A stretch of DNA of 35,949 nucleotides from Chara braunii (Eukaryota > Streptophyta > Charophyceae > Charales > Characeae). Below the pieces are notes generated by a model that was given only the letters and a program-made list of their open reading frames with translations, searched no databases and was not told where the DNA came from. The stretch spans positions 1,998,845 through 2,034,793 of the forward strand of contig BFEA01000014.1 of NCBI GenBank assembly GCA_003427395.1. Direction: 5' to 3'. A program made the translations under genes and the position numbers. Shown here piece after piece: positions 10,157 through 18,709 of this stretch; position 1 is the stretch's first letter, and each line of letters opens with the position of its first letter.

Positions 10157-10519
10157 GTAAAATATAATGTGAAAATGACAAAATCATACAGGGTGCTTCT
10201 ATCCATGTCAGTATTATAATACTGGAAGATACAGTCTCCGTTTTGCACTTGTGGCGAGTACTGCGGCGATGCCCATACAGATCACACGTTTCCTTCTTGC
10301 CTGCCATACACCAGGGCATTCAAGTTCTCCATCTGCCTCATGTCTGGTGACCGGGTGCGTCGTGACTGCCTTGCTGGTACTAGGGCCATGAATATGCAGG
10401 TGTGTTTCTGGCCAAGGGTGGCTAGCTAATGGTGGAAGTCCTGTTACTTCACAAATATAAATATATAGAGAGTTCTTTTTCTTCTTCTTTGGATATGAAC
10501 ACATTAAATTTTGTTTCTA

Positions 10520-10711
10520 GGGGTAACTTCAGTAGAGTCACAAAACGAGTCATAATTGCAATATGGGGCAAGATACAGTTTGCAATTGTGGCACCCTACA
10601 CCTGGGCAGAAAGCTGGGTTGTATACATTGCCCGAACTGCAATTTGAAACTGTATATCTTGGCCCATAGTGCAATTATAACTCAGTTTTGTGACTCCCGT
10701 GTAGTTACCCC
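10520..10711. mobile_element. 192-bp foldback MITE with about 70-bp arms
   Basis: The left arm (GGGGTAACT, AGTCACAAAAC, ATAATTGCA, AAGATACAGTTT) is the reverse complement of the right arm (AAACTGTATATCTT, TGCAATTATAA, GTTTTGTGACT, AGTTACCCC) with scattered mismatches. The loop is about 45 bp. RNA from it would form a long hairpin. No coding capacity. Confidence 0.85.
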
Positions 10712-11001
10712 TTTTTTTTCTATCTTTGGACGACCAGTACTTAAACAGAGGCTAATGCCTGAGATGCGACCCTGCGCACGCCACTTCTTCAGCATGTAGC
10801 GGCCTGCGTTGGGTGCGTTGTTCATCGAGGCAAAACGGGGCAGTGCACGCGATGGTTTTGTCTGGATGAATTTGTCGCCGTGCAGCAGGCCGGTACATTC
10901 TTCGTCTTCTGTTTTCTGGTCATGTTTGGGGTGATCAGGCGTGCACGTAGCCCCAGCTGCGCAGGTAACCCCTACCTAACCTCATTGTATTCATCCGAGT
11001 T

Positions 11002-11071
11002 CATCAGGATTCGAACTCGTGACTTTTATCAAGTCACATGTGTACCAGTTCATCCACATGAGCTGGGTACC
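11002..11071 (-). mobile_element. tRNA-like sequence or SINE head
   Basis: On the minus strand, CCAGCTCATGTGGATGAAC stands in A-box position and GAGTTCGAATCCTG is a good B box. TGACT/AGTCA can form a 5-bp anticodon-like stem. The 7-base loop lacks the conserved T33 and acceptor arms do not pair, so a functional tRNA is unlikely. Confidence 0.5.
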
Positions 11072-11101
11072 AAAAGAAACGAGTGCTCTTGGAAAACTTT
11101 A

Positions 11102-11160
11102 AGATCCTTCAAATGCGATACTCAAAAAAAAAAAAAAAAAAGAAAGAAAGAGATCCTTCA
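11102..11160 (+). mobile_element. Poly(A) retroposed insertion with 10-bp target duplication
   Basis: AGATCCTTCA at 11102-11111 and 11151-11160 flanks AATGCGATACTC, an A run of about 18, and GAAAGAAAG. Direct repeats around a poly(A) tail indicate LINE-type retroposition carrying about a dozen bases of body. It lies about 250 bp upstream of the GRL start. Confidence 0.6.
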
Positions 11161-11416
11161 CAACGTACAGTTCTCCGAAAAGGATGTGGAGTCAGTGATC
11201 TTTTGGAGAGCACTTTGCTGATGTCGGCTGTGGTGTCGGTGTGTTTGGAATACCTGTGTCCTGCTAGCAGTGCCAGATGGACATCAGCCCATAGCGAGCT
11301 TGTTTCGGTTTTCTCACTGTGTACTTACTTTGATATGCGTTCTTCTCACCTGCGGTAAGTGCGAGTTATGACAAGTTTTCATAAAAAAGACGGGAACGTC
11401 CTCCTGCGTTTTTCTT

Positions 11417-13003
11417 ATGTCCCATCTGTTAGAGGGTACGTCAGATTTGACAGGGCACTCGAAGGCCATGACCATGGCGAACCCGGCGAGCGAAGGATCA
11501 TTACAACCGCTGTTGCACGAAAAACTTGAAGAGGCGTATGGTGGTGAATGTGACTCGGAAGAAGTGAGACTGCATGTTGCAGAGGATGTTGACAGCGGAC
11601 CTTATTTCCGGGTTGATGACGATAAGTCTGACGTAGACACAGATATCCACCTCCTAGGCGACATTGATTCCCCTACGCACCAGCGATTCAACCACGCGCT
11701 GTCTATGCCTGCGTTTTTGGGTCGTCCGAAATTGGGAAGACAGCAAAACACAGAAGGGAGTGGGGAGCTAGAAAGGCAGCATGGCTCATCAGTCCATCAC
11801 ATTCGTACCGGCTTACGGATTCTGCACTTGGATCACTCTCGATCATCGTGGGGCTGTCTATCGTGGACAGTGGGACTGTTGATGATTGTAGTTATACCGT
11901 TTCTAAGGTTTGCATTCGTTCATCCTTTGGATGACGAGGACCCGGCTACGTCTCCACTCCCATTCCGGTCGGTCGTCTTTATACTTGAATTCTTCCCATC
12001 AGCCATCTCGTTTGTGTGTTTCCATCACATGCTCCGTACGCATGGGCTACGGGGAGTCCTGTTCCTTGATGCTGTGCACGACGAACCATACGAGATACGA
12101 CAAGCATATGAAAGGAGCCTCAGGTCAGTGATGAGACTGCTATTCAAGTTAACGTCCCCGGCGTTCGCTTTGCACGTGATTCAAAAAGCGCTCATTTATG
12201 TTTATATTCCTCTGGCCCCATTCCCAATCACGACGGGTCATTGGAGAGTGGACTTAGGCGTGGTATTCGTCATCACTTCGTTGGCATGGCTATTCCAGAC
12301 GACAACGTTTCTTTTTGTATGCGTCATCTTTTGGAAAATCTGCTCACTTCAGGTTTTAAAAATGAGACATTACAGTTTCCAGCTGCAGAAGTACGATGAT
12401 TCTTCTAAGCTGTTCTTCGCGTACTCACGGATAATCCGAGGGCTGGGAATCATTAGCCATCGATTCCGAGGCTTTCTATCACTCTCGGGAGTGATCATCG
12501 TACTTGGAACCTTGGCCTCTATGTACAATGTCGTACAAGCGCGGAAGGGCAATCTCTCATTCATCAACACCGGGGAACTTGCAGTGTGTAACTGTTTGTA
12601 CTTGATGGGGGGAGGTCTTTGCTTGAGGTCTGCTTCACGAATTGCTCATCAGCACCGCCGCATCGTGAAACAAGCGTGCACGATGCACGCCAGAAGTTCG
12701 TACGGATGCGGGCCAGTCTCGCCGTGCACGACACCGCCAGGGTCGGTGCCTGTGAAGTCAGCTTCTCCCCCAATCGCCGCTCTTTTCACAGCGGCACAGG
12801 ACCCAACTCTGGCACGCATTGAAGCGGCATGTGAGCGGCAAGAGGAATGGTGCCACCGAGCAGCTCTCATCGGTTTTTTGTCCCAGACGACGGCAGGCAT
12901 CTCTGTTTATGGGTTCGTACTTGATCGTGCTTTTGTCCATACTAGCTTTGGAGCACTGTGTACAACAACATGGTTCATCCTCGGCCGCTCCTTGGGGGCA
13001 TAG
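11417..13003 (+). CDS. DUF3537 / gustatory-receptor-like (GRL) seven-helix protein
   Basis: The 528-codon frame is free of stops and introns. Residues 1-130 are polar, acidic and probably disordered. From residue 131 the text follows the plant DUF3537 pattern: a helix 146-168, then FVCFHHMLRTHGLRGVLFLD (199-218), helices near 183-204, 240-265, 279-307, 355-375 and 385-404, GIISHRFRGF (344-353), and a C-terminal GISVYGFVLDRAFVHTSFGA helix (494-513). DUF3537 proteins are seven-pass membrane proteins distantly related to insect gustatory/odorant receptors; their role in plants and algae is unknown. The annotated ATG has a weak context. ATGs at 11468 (M18) and 11474 (M20, ACCATGGCG) fit the eukaryotic start consensus better, so M20 may be the true start. 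Family call is confident; function, substrate and location are not known. No flanking gene suggests a pathway. Confidence 0.88.
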   Translation: MSHLLEGTSDLTGHSKAMTMANPASEGSLQPLLHEKLEEAYGGECDSEEVRLHVAEDVDSGPYFRVDDDKSDVDTDIHLLGDIDSPTHQRFNHALSMPAFLGRPKLGRQQNTEGSGELERQHGSSVHHIRTGLRILHLDHSRSSWGCLSWTVGLLMIVVIPFLRFAFVHPLDDEDPATSPLPFRSVVFILEFFPSAISFVCFHHMLRTHGLRGVLFLDAVHDEPYEIRQAYERSLRSVMRLLFKLTSPAFALHVIQKALIYVYIPLAPFPITTGHWRVDLGVVFVITSLAWLFQTTTFLFVCVIFWKICSLQVLKMRHYSFQLQKYDDSSKLFFAYSRIIRGLGIISHRFRGFLSLSGVIIVLGTLASMYNVVQARKGNLSFINTGELAVCNCLYLMGGGLCLRSASRIAHQHRRIVKQACTMHARSSYGCGPVSPCTTPPGSVPVKSASPPIAALFTAAQDPTLARIEAACERQEEWCHRAALIGFLSQTTAGISVYGFVLDRAFVHTSFGALCTTTWFILGRSLGA

Positions 13004-13031
13004 CTCTGTCACCCTTTCCGTTGCTTAGCTT

Positions 13032-13037
13032 AATAAA
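13032..13037 (+). promoter_or_regulatory. Candidate poly(A) signal of the GRL gene
   Basis: AATAAA lies 28 bp after the GRL stop codon, with U-rich sequence following. ACTCTACTTTACTCTGCCAT then occurs twice (about 13039 and 13085). Plausible but untested. Confidence 0.4.
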
Positions 13038-13292
13038 TTACTCTACTTTACTCTGCCATATCACCCCTTTGTGTCGCCGAGCTTTACTCTACTTTACTCT
13101 GCCATTTGGTTTCTGATGAAGAACATCATCATCATCATCATCATGAATGTCTCCTCAGAGCTCAGAGTCTTCACATGTTACCACAGTTCTGTCAGAGTCC
13201 CCCATAACCAACAGGAAAAAAAAAAAAGCAAAAAAGAAACGAAATATTGGAAGTCTAAGAAGAGAGGAAAGAGATGAGCTACGAGTTGACTA

Positions 13293-13301
13293 ACTTAACG
13301 G

Positions 13302-13355
<54 letters not shown>

Positions 13356-13379
13356 GGGACAGTGCTGACTTAACGGCTT
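13293..13379 (-). mobile_element. Poly(T) retroposed insertion with 12-bp target duplication
   Basis: ACTTAACGGCTT occurs perfectly at 13293-13304 and 13368-13379. Between lie about 50 T and then AAGGGGACAGTGCTG. On the minus strand this reads as a 15-bp body followed by a long poly(A) tail: a severely 5'-truncated LINE-mobilised insertion, apparently recent. Confidence 0.75.
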
Positions 13380-13820
13380 AAAGTTTGAGATGCGGGGAAC
13401 TCAAAGCGGGTCATCGATCAGAACATTTGTCCAAAGTAGCAGTAGTTGCAGAAGGGCAATTATATAATCAGCTGTTCATTATGATCGTCGTTGTTGTTGT
13501 TTTTTTGGTTTAAGTAGGTATGTTCTCTGTTTTATTCCCTTGAGTCTCAGAGAGGTCACGACCCATATTAGGCTGTGCTTGGCCGCCGAGGAGGTTTGTC
13601 ATTTAATATAAGCGCTAAAAATAAAAGATCAGACGCAGACTTAGCTCCGATCTTGTACATTGAAGAGTGACGGAAGTCAGGAGTTGGCTATTTTCAGGGT
13701 TTTGGACGTCGTTGAAGGGTTCAAATATTGAGTTTGTGAGGGTGTGAGGGTAACTGGTGCGGGGCGCAAAAAAACAAAATTGGAGGCCCAAAAGAAGAGG
13801 GCAAAAAAGAAGTATCTTTT

Positions 13821-13855
<35 letters not shown>

Positions 13856-13860
13856 TGTGT
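13380..13860. other. No gene seen; homopolymer-rich spacer
   Basis: Contains a T run (about 13816-13842) running into (GT)n at 13843-13860, and a TTGTTG/TTTTTT stretch near 13490. Nothing coding is supported. Confidence 0.5.
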
Positions 13861-14310
13861 AAGTCCAGGGTGTTGTAGAGGCCAGTCAGTGTCTGCACAG
13901 TGATCACCTGGAACTGTGAGCCGTTGATGTCCTGGAATATCCGACCACCTCCCAACCCATCCTCACGTCAATACTCCTACAGTCTTCCCCCGAATACAAC
14001 GTACGGTCATTATATCTGAATTTGGTGTATCTTTCCGTCTAAATTCAGCTATAACGACCGTTCATTGTATTCGGGGGAAGACTGTAGCGCACCCCCTATC
14101 CCACTATTCTCCCTCAGTGTGACCAGCACAGCGACGCAGGACCATTGCCCTACCAACGGGCACTGCCAGGCAACATGGACCGAACAGAGCAGTGATAGGC
14201 ACCAGGGCTGATAGATTGCCCAGCCCTGGCGGAAGCGAAAGTGGAATCGGACGTCGAACCTTGTCGAACCGGAACTTCTGACCCCAGGCCCAGACAATGA
14301 ACTACAGGCC
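13861..14310. repeat. Dispersed repeat R1, copy with MITE inserted
   Basis: Matches 32002-32560 in blocks: GTCCAGGGTGTTGYAGAGGC, CCACCTCCCA, TCAATACTCCTA, CACCCCC, GTGACCAGCAC, CAGTGAYAGGCACC and GCCCAGCCCTGG. The MITE at 13980-14084 interrupts this copy and is absent at the same place in the other. The repeat's class is unknown. Confidence 0.7.
13980..14084. mobile_element. 105-bp TA-flanked MITE, family A reference copy
   Basis: TIRs of about 20 bp begin CAGTCTTCCCCCGAATAC and end GTATTCGGGGGAAGACTG, with TA on each side (13978-13979, 14085-14086). The internal ACGGTCAT and ATAACGACCG extend the palindrome. A TA target, CAGT start and ATAACG-type subterminal sequence resemble pogo-like Tc1/mariner elements, so a pogo-type transposase is the likely source. 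The copy at 32002 gives the empty site. Confidence 0.88.
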
Positions 14311-14361
14311 CCATATATATATATATTGTCACATCACTACAAACTAAAAGAGCGCACGTAG

Positions 14362-14399
14362 CTGTCTCTTATACACATCTAGATGTGTATAAGAGACAG
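14362..14399. other. Nextera mate-pair junction adapter (artefact)
   Basis: Same 38-bp double mosaic-end palindrome as at 7358. It joins 14361 to a displaced copy of 15160-15398. No 9-bp duplication flanks it, so the two sides need not be neighbours in the genome. Confidence 0.97.
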
Positions 14400-14638
14400 G
14401 GCCAGGCCCATGCACAATGCAGGCAGAGATGCGGGATGGAGGATTAAACAGCTCACCTGGTAGAGCATGGTGTAGTTCAAGCTGGCAGTTCCTCATCGCT
14501 ATTTCTAGGACAGCAATGGTAAAACCTCCTTCCCTGGTGTAATTACGATGCTCTGGCTGTAGGTCGGGGGGATCAGCGAGATTAGCCAGATCAACATCAA
14601 GCTGCAGGGCAATTGCAAGGAAATCTGATGGTATATAC
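14400..14638. repeat. Displaced 239-bp copy of 15160-15398
   Basis: Enclosed by adapters on both sides and collinear with 15160-15398, with two base differences noticed (near 14458 and 14487; the second changes an Arg codon to Cys). It is a mate-pair fragment wrongly built into the assembly. The differences may be allelic, from a paralogue, or read errors. Confidence 0.93.
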
Positions 14639-14676
14639 CTGTCTCTTATACACATCTAGATGTGTATAAGAGACAG
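14639..14676. other. Nextera mate-pair junction adapter (artefact)
   Basis: Same 38-bp palindrome. Translated in the Josephin frame it yields SYTHLDVYKRQ, a known kind of contaminant peptide, so the apparent 297-residue ORF is chimeric after residue 271. Confidence 0.97.
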
Positions 14677-14677
14677 G

Positions 14678-15490
14678 CATTAAGCATGCCAACCATAGAT
14701 TCCTGACAAATAGCATGTCTATTGCAGGCCAGAATAAAGGAAGAACGCCCCCCACAAAAGAGCATGCATTCAGCATAGCGTCCGTGGCCACAAAATGGAC
14801 ATATAGTGTGCGGATGAGGAGGGTGCCTGCAGTCAGGAATGGAGGGACAATCCTGTACACACATGGATGCAAAAACCATCTCATGGTAGTGATTGTGACA
14901 AAGATGATGGCGAGTACACCCAAGTGCACAGTGTCTGTGGCTGTGCAAAGGAGAAGGTCACATAGTGTCTGTACATTGTACTGCTGCACTACGGTGCCAG
15001 AGGAATGATCTTCGACATAAAGGAGGTTGAGGACAGTTTGATGTGGCAAGAGAACAGCATCATGGAGTAAGAAATCAGTAATATCAATCATGGCATGGAC
15101 CATGACACCGTCGTTCCACACCTCCCAATGGTCAGAGGCGTGTACAATAGCCATGTAATGGCCAGGCCCATGCACAATGCAGGCAGAGATGCGGGATGGA
15201 GGATTAAACAGCTCACCAGGTAGAGCATGGTGTAGTTCAAGCTGGCGGTTCCTCATCGCTATTTCTAGGACAGCAATGGTAAAACCTCCTTCCCTGGTGT
15301 AATTACGATGCTCTGGCTGTAGGTCGGGGGGATCAGCGAGATTAGCCAGATCAACATCAAGCTGCAGGGCAATTGCAAGGAAATCTGATGGTATATACAA
15401 CGGTCGATTGAGAACGCGAAGGCAGCTATTAGTTGCAGTCAGACCACAAAGATTGGCGGGGATCTCAGGCTGATTTTGTTGGTCAGTCAT
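14678..15490 (-). CDS. Josephin-like cysteine protease with membrane tail, 3' end missing
   Basis: The start is the ATG at 15490; 271 genuine codons follow before adapter sequence. Residues 13-24 read NLCGLTATNSCL, like the ataxin-3/Josephin nucleophile motif; C15 is the likely nucleophile. GGFTIAVLEIAM (68-79) matches the Josephin segment before the histidine loop. GHYMAIV gives H111, and WEVWNDG gives N126. The 15-residue H-to-N spacing equals that of ataxin-3 (H119, N134). Josephin enzymes cleave ubiquitin chains. After about residue 178 come at least three hydrophobic stretches (about 180-204, 213-232, 241-262), unusual for Josephins and suggesting membrane anchoring. A hammerhead-family repeat ends 40 bp upstream of the start. 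The C terminus is unknown. A viral- or transposon-derived papain-fold protease is an alternative. Confidence 0.6.
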
Positions 15491-15530
15491 TTGTAGATCA
15501 CCCGTGGGGTCTGCGCAGGGTGGTGCACAA

Positions 15531-15631
15531 GTATATATTACAGTTTGTCACAGCCCCTCGTTTGTTGTCCTCTTCTCCCTCTCTGCCTACGGTTTACCGG
15601 GCAGTTCTATTTGACGATATATATATATATA
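15531..15631 (+). repeat. Hammerhead-family repeat, copy lacking the ribozyme core
   Basis: Begins (TA)n then ACAGTTTGTCACAGCCCCTC, continues through TTTGTTGTCCTCTTCTCCCT and ACGGTTTACCGGGCAGTTCT, and ends GACGATATATATA. The same block is at 22338, 22614 and, inverted, at 35280-35378. It starts just after where CTGATGA and GAAA lie in the other copies, so the catalytic core is absent. Confidence 0.85.
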
Positions 15632-15913
15632 GCCACCAGACACTTCTATCCGAATGTCAGTAGGAACTGGCAGTGCACCCAATGGCACCCTATCCAACCT
15701 ACCTGAACCTACTGCAGGCACTAGACCCCACCAGCGACTAACTCCCCAGCCTGTCTTTTGTGTATATATTCTGTGAATCTGTGTAGACAGTATCATGTGT
15801 GGAAACTTGTGTACGCAACCTGTAAGCGATATATAATTCGCAAGCTATTATTAATGAATGTGATAAACTTTTTTCGTTTTTCGTTAACCTAAAAAACCGG
15901 CGGCCGCTGTTAC
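15632..15913. other. No gene seen
   Basis: AT-rich spacer with TATATA steps near 15763 and 15828. No motif recognised. Confidence 0.5.
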
Positions 15914-16012
15914 GACGGGTGGTAAGAGTAGCCCTGCCTAGCAGCATCCCCTAGTTCCTCCGTCTACTGGTCGAGAGCAGCACCTGCCGGAAAATGGGTC
16001 CAGCGCCGCTGT
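15914..16012 (+). mobile_element. SINE-like repeat, diverged copy
   Basis: CGACGGGTGGTAAGAGTAGC, then AGTTCCTCC, then CTACTGGTCGAGAGCAGCAC and GGGTCCAGCGCCGC align with the copy at 7846-7950. The GTGGTAAGAGYAGCC piece resembles the end of a tRNA A box. Confidence 0.45.
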
Positions 16013-16175
16013 AACAACTGTAATTGCGATTACTTCAGTGAAGCACCTGTCCCCGCCAGCATAGATTGCCACAGGTGTCCCGGGCGATTGATGACTGCAT
16101 GGGAGGAGGTTAGGGGTGCAAAGAAGCCTCTTCACCCCTGTTCTGGGTGCCAGAAAAAGCCTTCCTATCTAGCTA

Positions 16176-16281
16176 CCGTCTTCCCCCGAACACAACGCAC
16201 CCCCATTTTGCCTGTATCGGGCCGGAAACATACCTTTGTATACGTTCATTTTCAGGGTGCGTTATGTTCGGGGGAAGACGG
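16176..16281. mobile_element. 106-bp TA-flanked MITE, subfamily B
   Basis: TIRs CCGTCTTCCCCCGAACACAA and TTATGTTCGGGGGAAGACGG are flanked by TA (16174-16175, 16282-16283). Unlike subfamily A, the interior reads CGCACCCCCATTTTG ... CATTTTCAGGGTGCG. The closest relatives are 32242-32346 and the half copy at 31115. Confidence 0.9.
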
Positions 16282-16679
16282 TAGTAGCTACCTTTAACAA
16301 CACCATCATAGTCCCCCTCAAGCCCCTACCGCTGTGATTCTACAATAGCAAGACTTAGTGCGGGAGGAGGGCACAGGTCCAGGAAATTTGAAGGGCGACA
16401 AATGGGGAGCGACCCATCTATCCTCGTCCAGACATGAGAAACCAGCTCCTACGCCCGCAACAGCCTTGAGGAGTCCCCTTCCTCCCCCCCCCCCTCCCAT
16501 GCTACCTCCACTATCCACACCCCCTTGTTGTTCCCCACCCAGCCAGTCAATGACATGTGAAAATTGTTTAATGTTCGTTATTAATATGTCTTTGTTTGTA
16601 TGACGGTAGTTAAGTTTTCCCTTAATCTAAGCTTGTTCCACTGTGTCGTCAACTCAATTTGTACTTGTTGTTTGATAGC
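16282..16679. other. No gene seen
   Basis: Includes a C-rich tract near 16485-16495. ORFs here have low-complexity Pro content and no motif. Confidence 0.5.
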
Positions 16680-17220
16680 GTCAGTGAAAGCAGGGCCATC
16701 TGGTCGGGCCCCGTCCATTTCAAAGATGCATTGTCTCCATCAGAGGGCCCCAAAGCGCAGCCCTGCACCCTATGTCAAACATGTTTTCAGCAAAGGCGCT
16801 GGCTTGTGAGGGGTTCCAGGCCCCGCAGAGTAATGCTCACCGCTCCCATGGCCATTGCTGCTCCGTTCCCAGCTGGTGCCATATTCTGTCCCACCAGCGC
16901 CACATCCATACTGACCCCCTGGGCATTGCAGCATTATGTATTTCATGGTTTCACTGACAGGTGTACTGCATGCCGGGTAACTTGAGTTGCAACGTTTGCA
17001 TCACGGGAGAGCGCGGCCCTGTTGTTCCAGACGGGTTCTGTCTATCAGCCAGCCATTCGTGGGCTGGCAGCAGTGCCAGCAAGATCTGCCATTGCAAAGA
17101 TGCAATTTTGGCTGCGCCTTTTTTCGTCCTGGCAAACGGCTTTATCGGTTGTAATGCTGCCCTTCCCACGTCAAGGTGATTCATCCATCTAGTAAGTACT
17201 GCTCGCTCTTTGATGTTCAT
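16680..17220 (-). pseudogene. LINE 3' fragment with zf-RVT-like domain
   Basis: Minus-strand reading from about 17110 gives LQWQILLALLPAHEWLADRQ, like the W-LLxxLPxxxWLxxR lead-in of the zinc-binding domain at the C end of plant LINE reverse transcriptases. A frame change then gives CKRCN, and later SETMKYIMLQCP, the CxxC ... ET-H(Y)-C part. A further frame change gives VWMWRWWDRIWHQLG, as seen after this domain. Several frameshifts and stops (for example WER* near 16830) make it dead. The family differs from the AT-rich LINE at 18700-20490. The domain call rests on pattern recognition only. Confidence 0.55.
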
Positions 17221-17224
17221 CCTA

Positions 17225-17328
17225 CAGTCTTCCCCGAATACAACGTACGGTCATTATAGCTGAATGTAGACTGAAAGATACACCAAATTCAGCTATAATG
17301 ACCGTGCGTTGTATTCGGGGGAAGACTG
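17225..17328. mobile_element. 104-bp TA-flanked MITE, family A
   Basis: CAGTCTTCCCCGAATACAAC and GTTGTATTCGGGGGAAGACTG (last 20: TTGTATTCGGGGGAAGACTG) are TIRs flanked by TA. The left TIR has one C fewer than the right. The interior ACGGTCATTATAGCTGAAT is nearly a perfect palindrome with TTCAGCTATAATGACCGT. It lies directly upstream of the LINE fragment. Confidence 0.92.
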
Positions 17329-17340
17329 TAGGGTGCAGCA

Positions 17341-17804
17341 TACGGTGTGTACCCTTAACTGATAGCGAGTGCAGCCGTTTGCTGTGTTTGCCTCCTTTTT
17401 TTGTGATGGGTGGTCTGTACACAGTTCACCGGGTCGAAGGATAGGTCGGCCACCAAGGTGCCCGGTCTAAAGGCGATCCATATATCCTCATCCCGCAGGA
17501 CATGGATTCTGCTGACCCGATTTTTTCGGAAGCCAGCGGACTTCCTCCGCGTTGCATTCCGTGAGGGTATCATCATAATTATGCTTTTGGAAGAAGCTTT
17601 GCCAGTACGCACCCGACTTTGCCAGTACGCACCCATCCGGATGTGTCCTGACATCCAAGATATTACCAATGATGTTTGCCGCCTCCTAGCACCTGATCGC
17701 CGCTCAGTCATTCTCTTCCGGGGATGGGCCCCTTCTCAGAATGCGGACCCAGTCTAATGGTATAGAAAAGACCAGAGTGTCCAATGCTTTAATATGTGGC
17801 TTAT
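17341..17804 (-). other. Unassigned sequence beside the LINE fragment
   Basis: Minus-strand frames stay open for over 100 codons (17355-17711) but no motif is recognised. It may be more of the same LINE, 5' of the zf-RVT part. A 20-bp unit containing TTTGCCAGTACGCACCC is tandemly repeated at about 17599-17637. Confidence 0.3.
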
Positions 17805-17870
17805 GCCAGTAGCTCAGTTTCCTGAGCAGTTGTGGTATCGTCAAGTTGAACCCAGTCCCTCTGTGTGGTA
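17805..17870 (+). mobile_element. tRNA-like SINE head
   Basis: GTAGCTCAGTTTCCTGAGCA is a clear A-box/D-arm sequence and AGTTGAACCCAGTCC a weak B box at tRNA spacing. Acceptor pairing is not evident. Probably the 5' end of a SINE running towards 18060. Confidence 0.45.
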
Positions 17871-18560
17871 TCCCAGATCTTCACCCACTCTCAGCACTCC
17901 CTGTTTGACCCAACCTTTCCAAGGCTGTTCTCTGCTGGCATATATTTGACTATTGCTCATCGGTTATCATCCGATTGCCAAACAAAGGTTGCTTATACAC
18001 CTCCTCCCATCGGGACGGCGCCACTTCGTCGGGCAGTGGGAGTTGGGGCCACGTGGTGAGTAGTGTGGGACAGATGGGATCACTTGAGAGACATATGTCT
18101 CTCCTTGCTGCTTGTCTATCGTTGTCGAGGGTCGCCGTATTGACCAGGTTCTGTCAGCCAACCACATGTTCGTTGTTTCGCCGGTGTTCATCATCTTTAC
18201 CTCGCAAGTCTGTCTGTCTGTCCCATCTAGTAAGTTCTTCTTCAACACCCCACGCATACAATCACCATCCTTCCCTGCAGACACTGTCAGCAGTTCTACT
18301 TCGTTTCGTTCATTCGCTCCCCACATTGAAGCTAACATTGAAGCTAACAACACATTAATTTATTAATTGACAATATTCGTCCTAGAATAGAAGTACGTTT
18401 ATGTTTATCCTCTGATAATTTCAACTTATTATTGACTTGTTATGTGATCGACTCATTCTTAGTCGGTTGCTTTCCAGTAACACAGAGAGGTATTCCCAAC
18501 ACACAAATAGGGGGCGCTAGAGGGAGCCATTCGACCTGGGGCAGTTCAGGGCGTTTGACA

Positions 18561-18708
18561 CCGTGAGGATAAATCCATCACCCCAATGTTTTACTCCCCA
18601 TCACATAAGCGAGAAAACCTATCCATCATATTTTAGATTTCCATTAAGTTTTCTAGAGAAGCTTCCACCTTGAGGATAAATCCATCATCCCAATGTTTGA
18701 CTTCCCCA
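18561..18708. repeat. Diverged direct repeat, about 40 bp, two copies
   Basis: GAGGATAAATCCATCAYCCC followed by AATGTTTKACTYCCC occurs near 18564 and 18672. The second copy adjoins the 3' end of the LINE pseudogene. Confidence 0.7.
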
Positions 18709-18709
18709 A

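Noticed and set aside
11002-11071. Functional tRNA gene on the minus strand
   Set aside because: The anticodon loop lacks T33 and no acceptor stem is evident.
14344-14655. ORF beginning MCIRDR on the minus strand
   Set aside because: It starts inside adapter sequence and reads the displaced copy of the Josephin gene; it is not a separate gene.
14597-14677. C-terminal extension of the Josephin ORF to 297 residues
   Set aside because: Residues after 271 come from the adapter and a displaced fragment.
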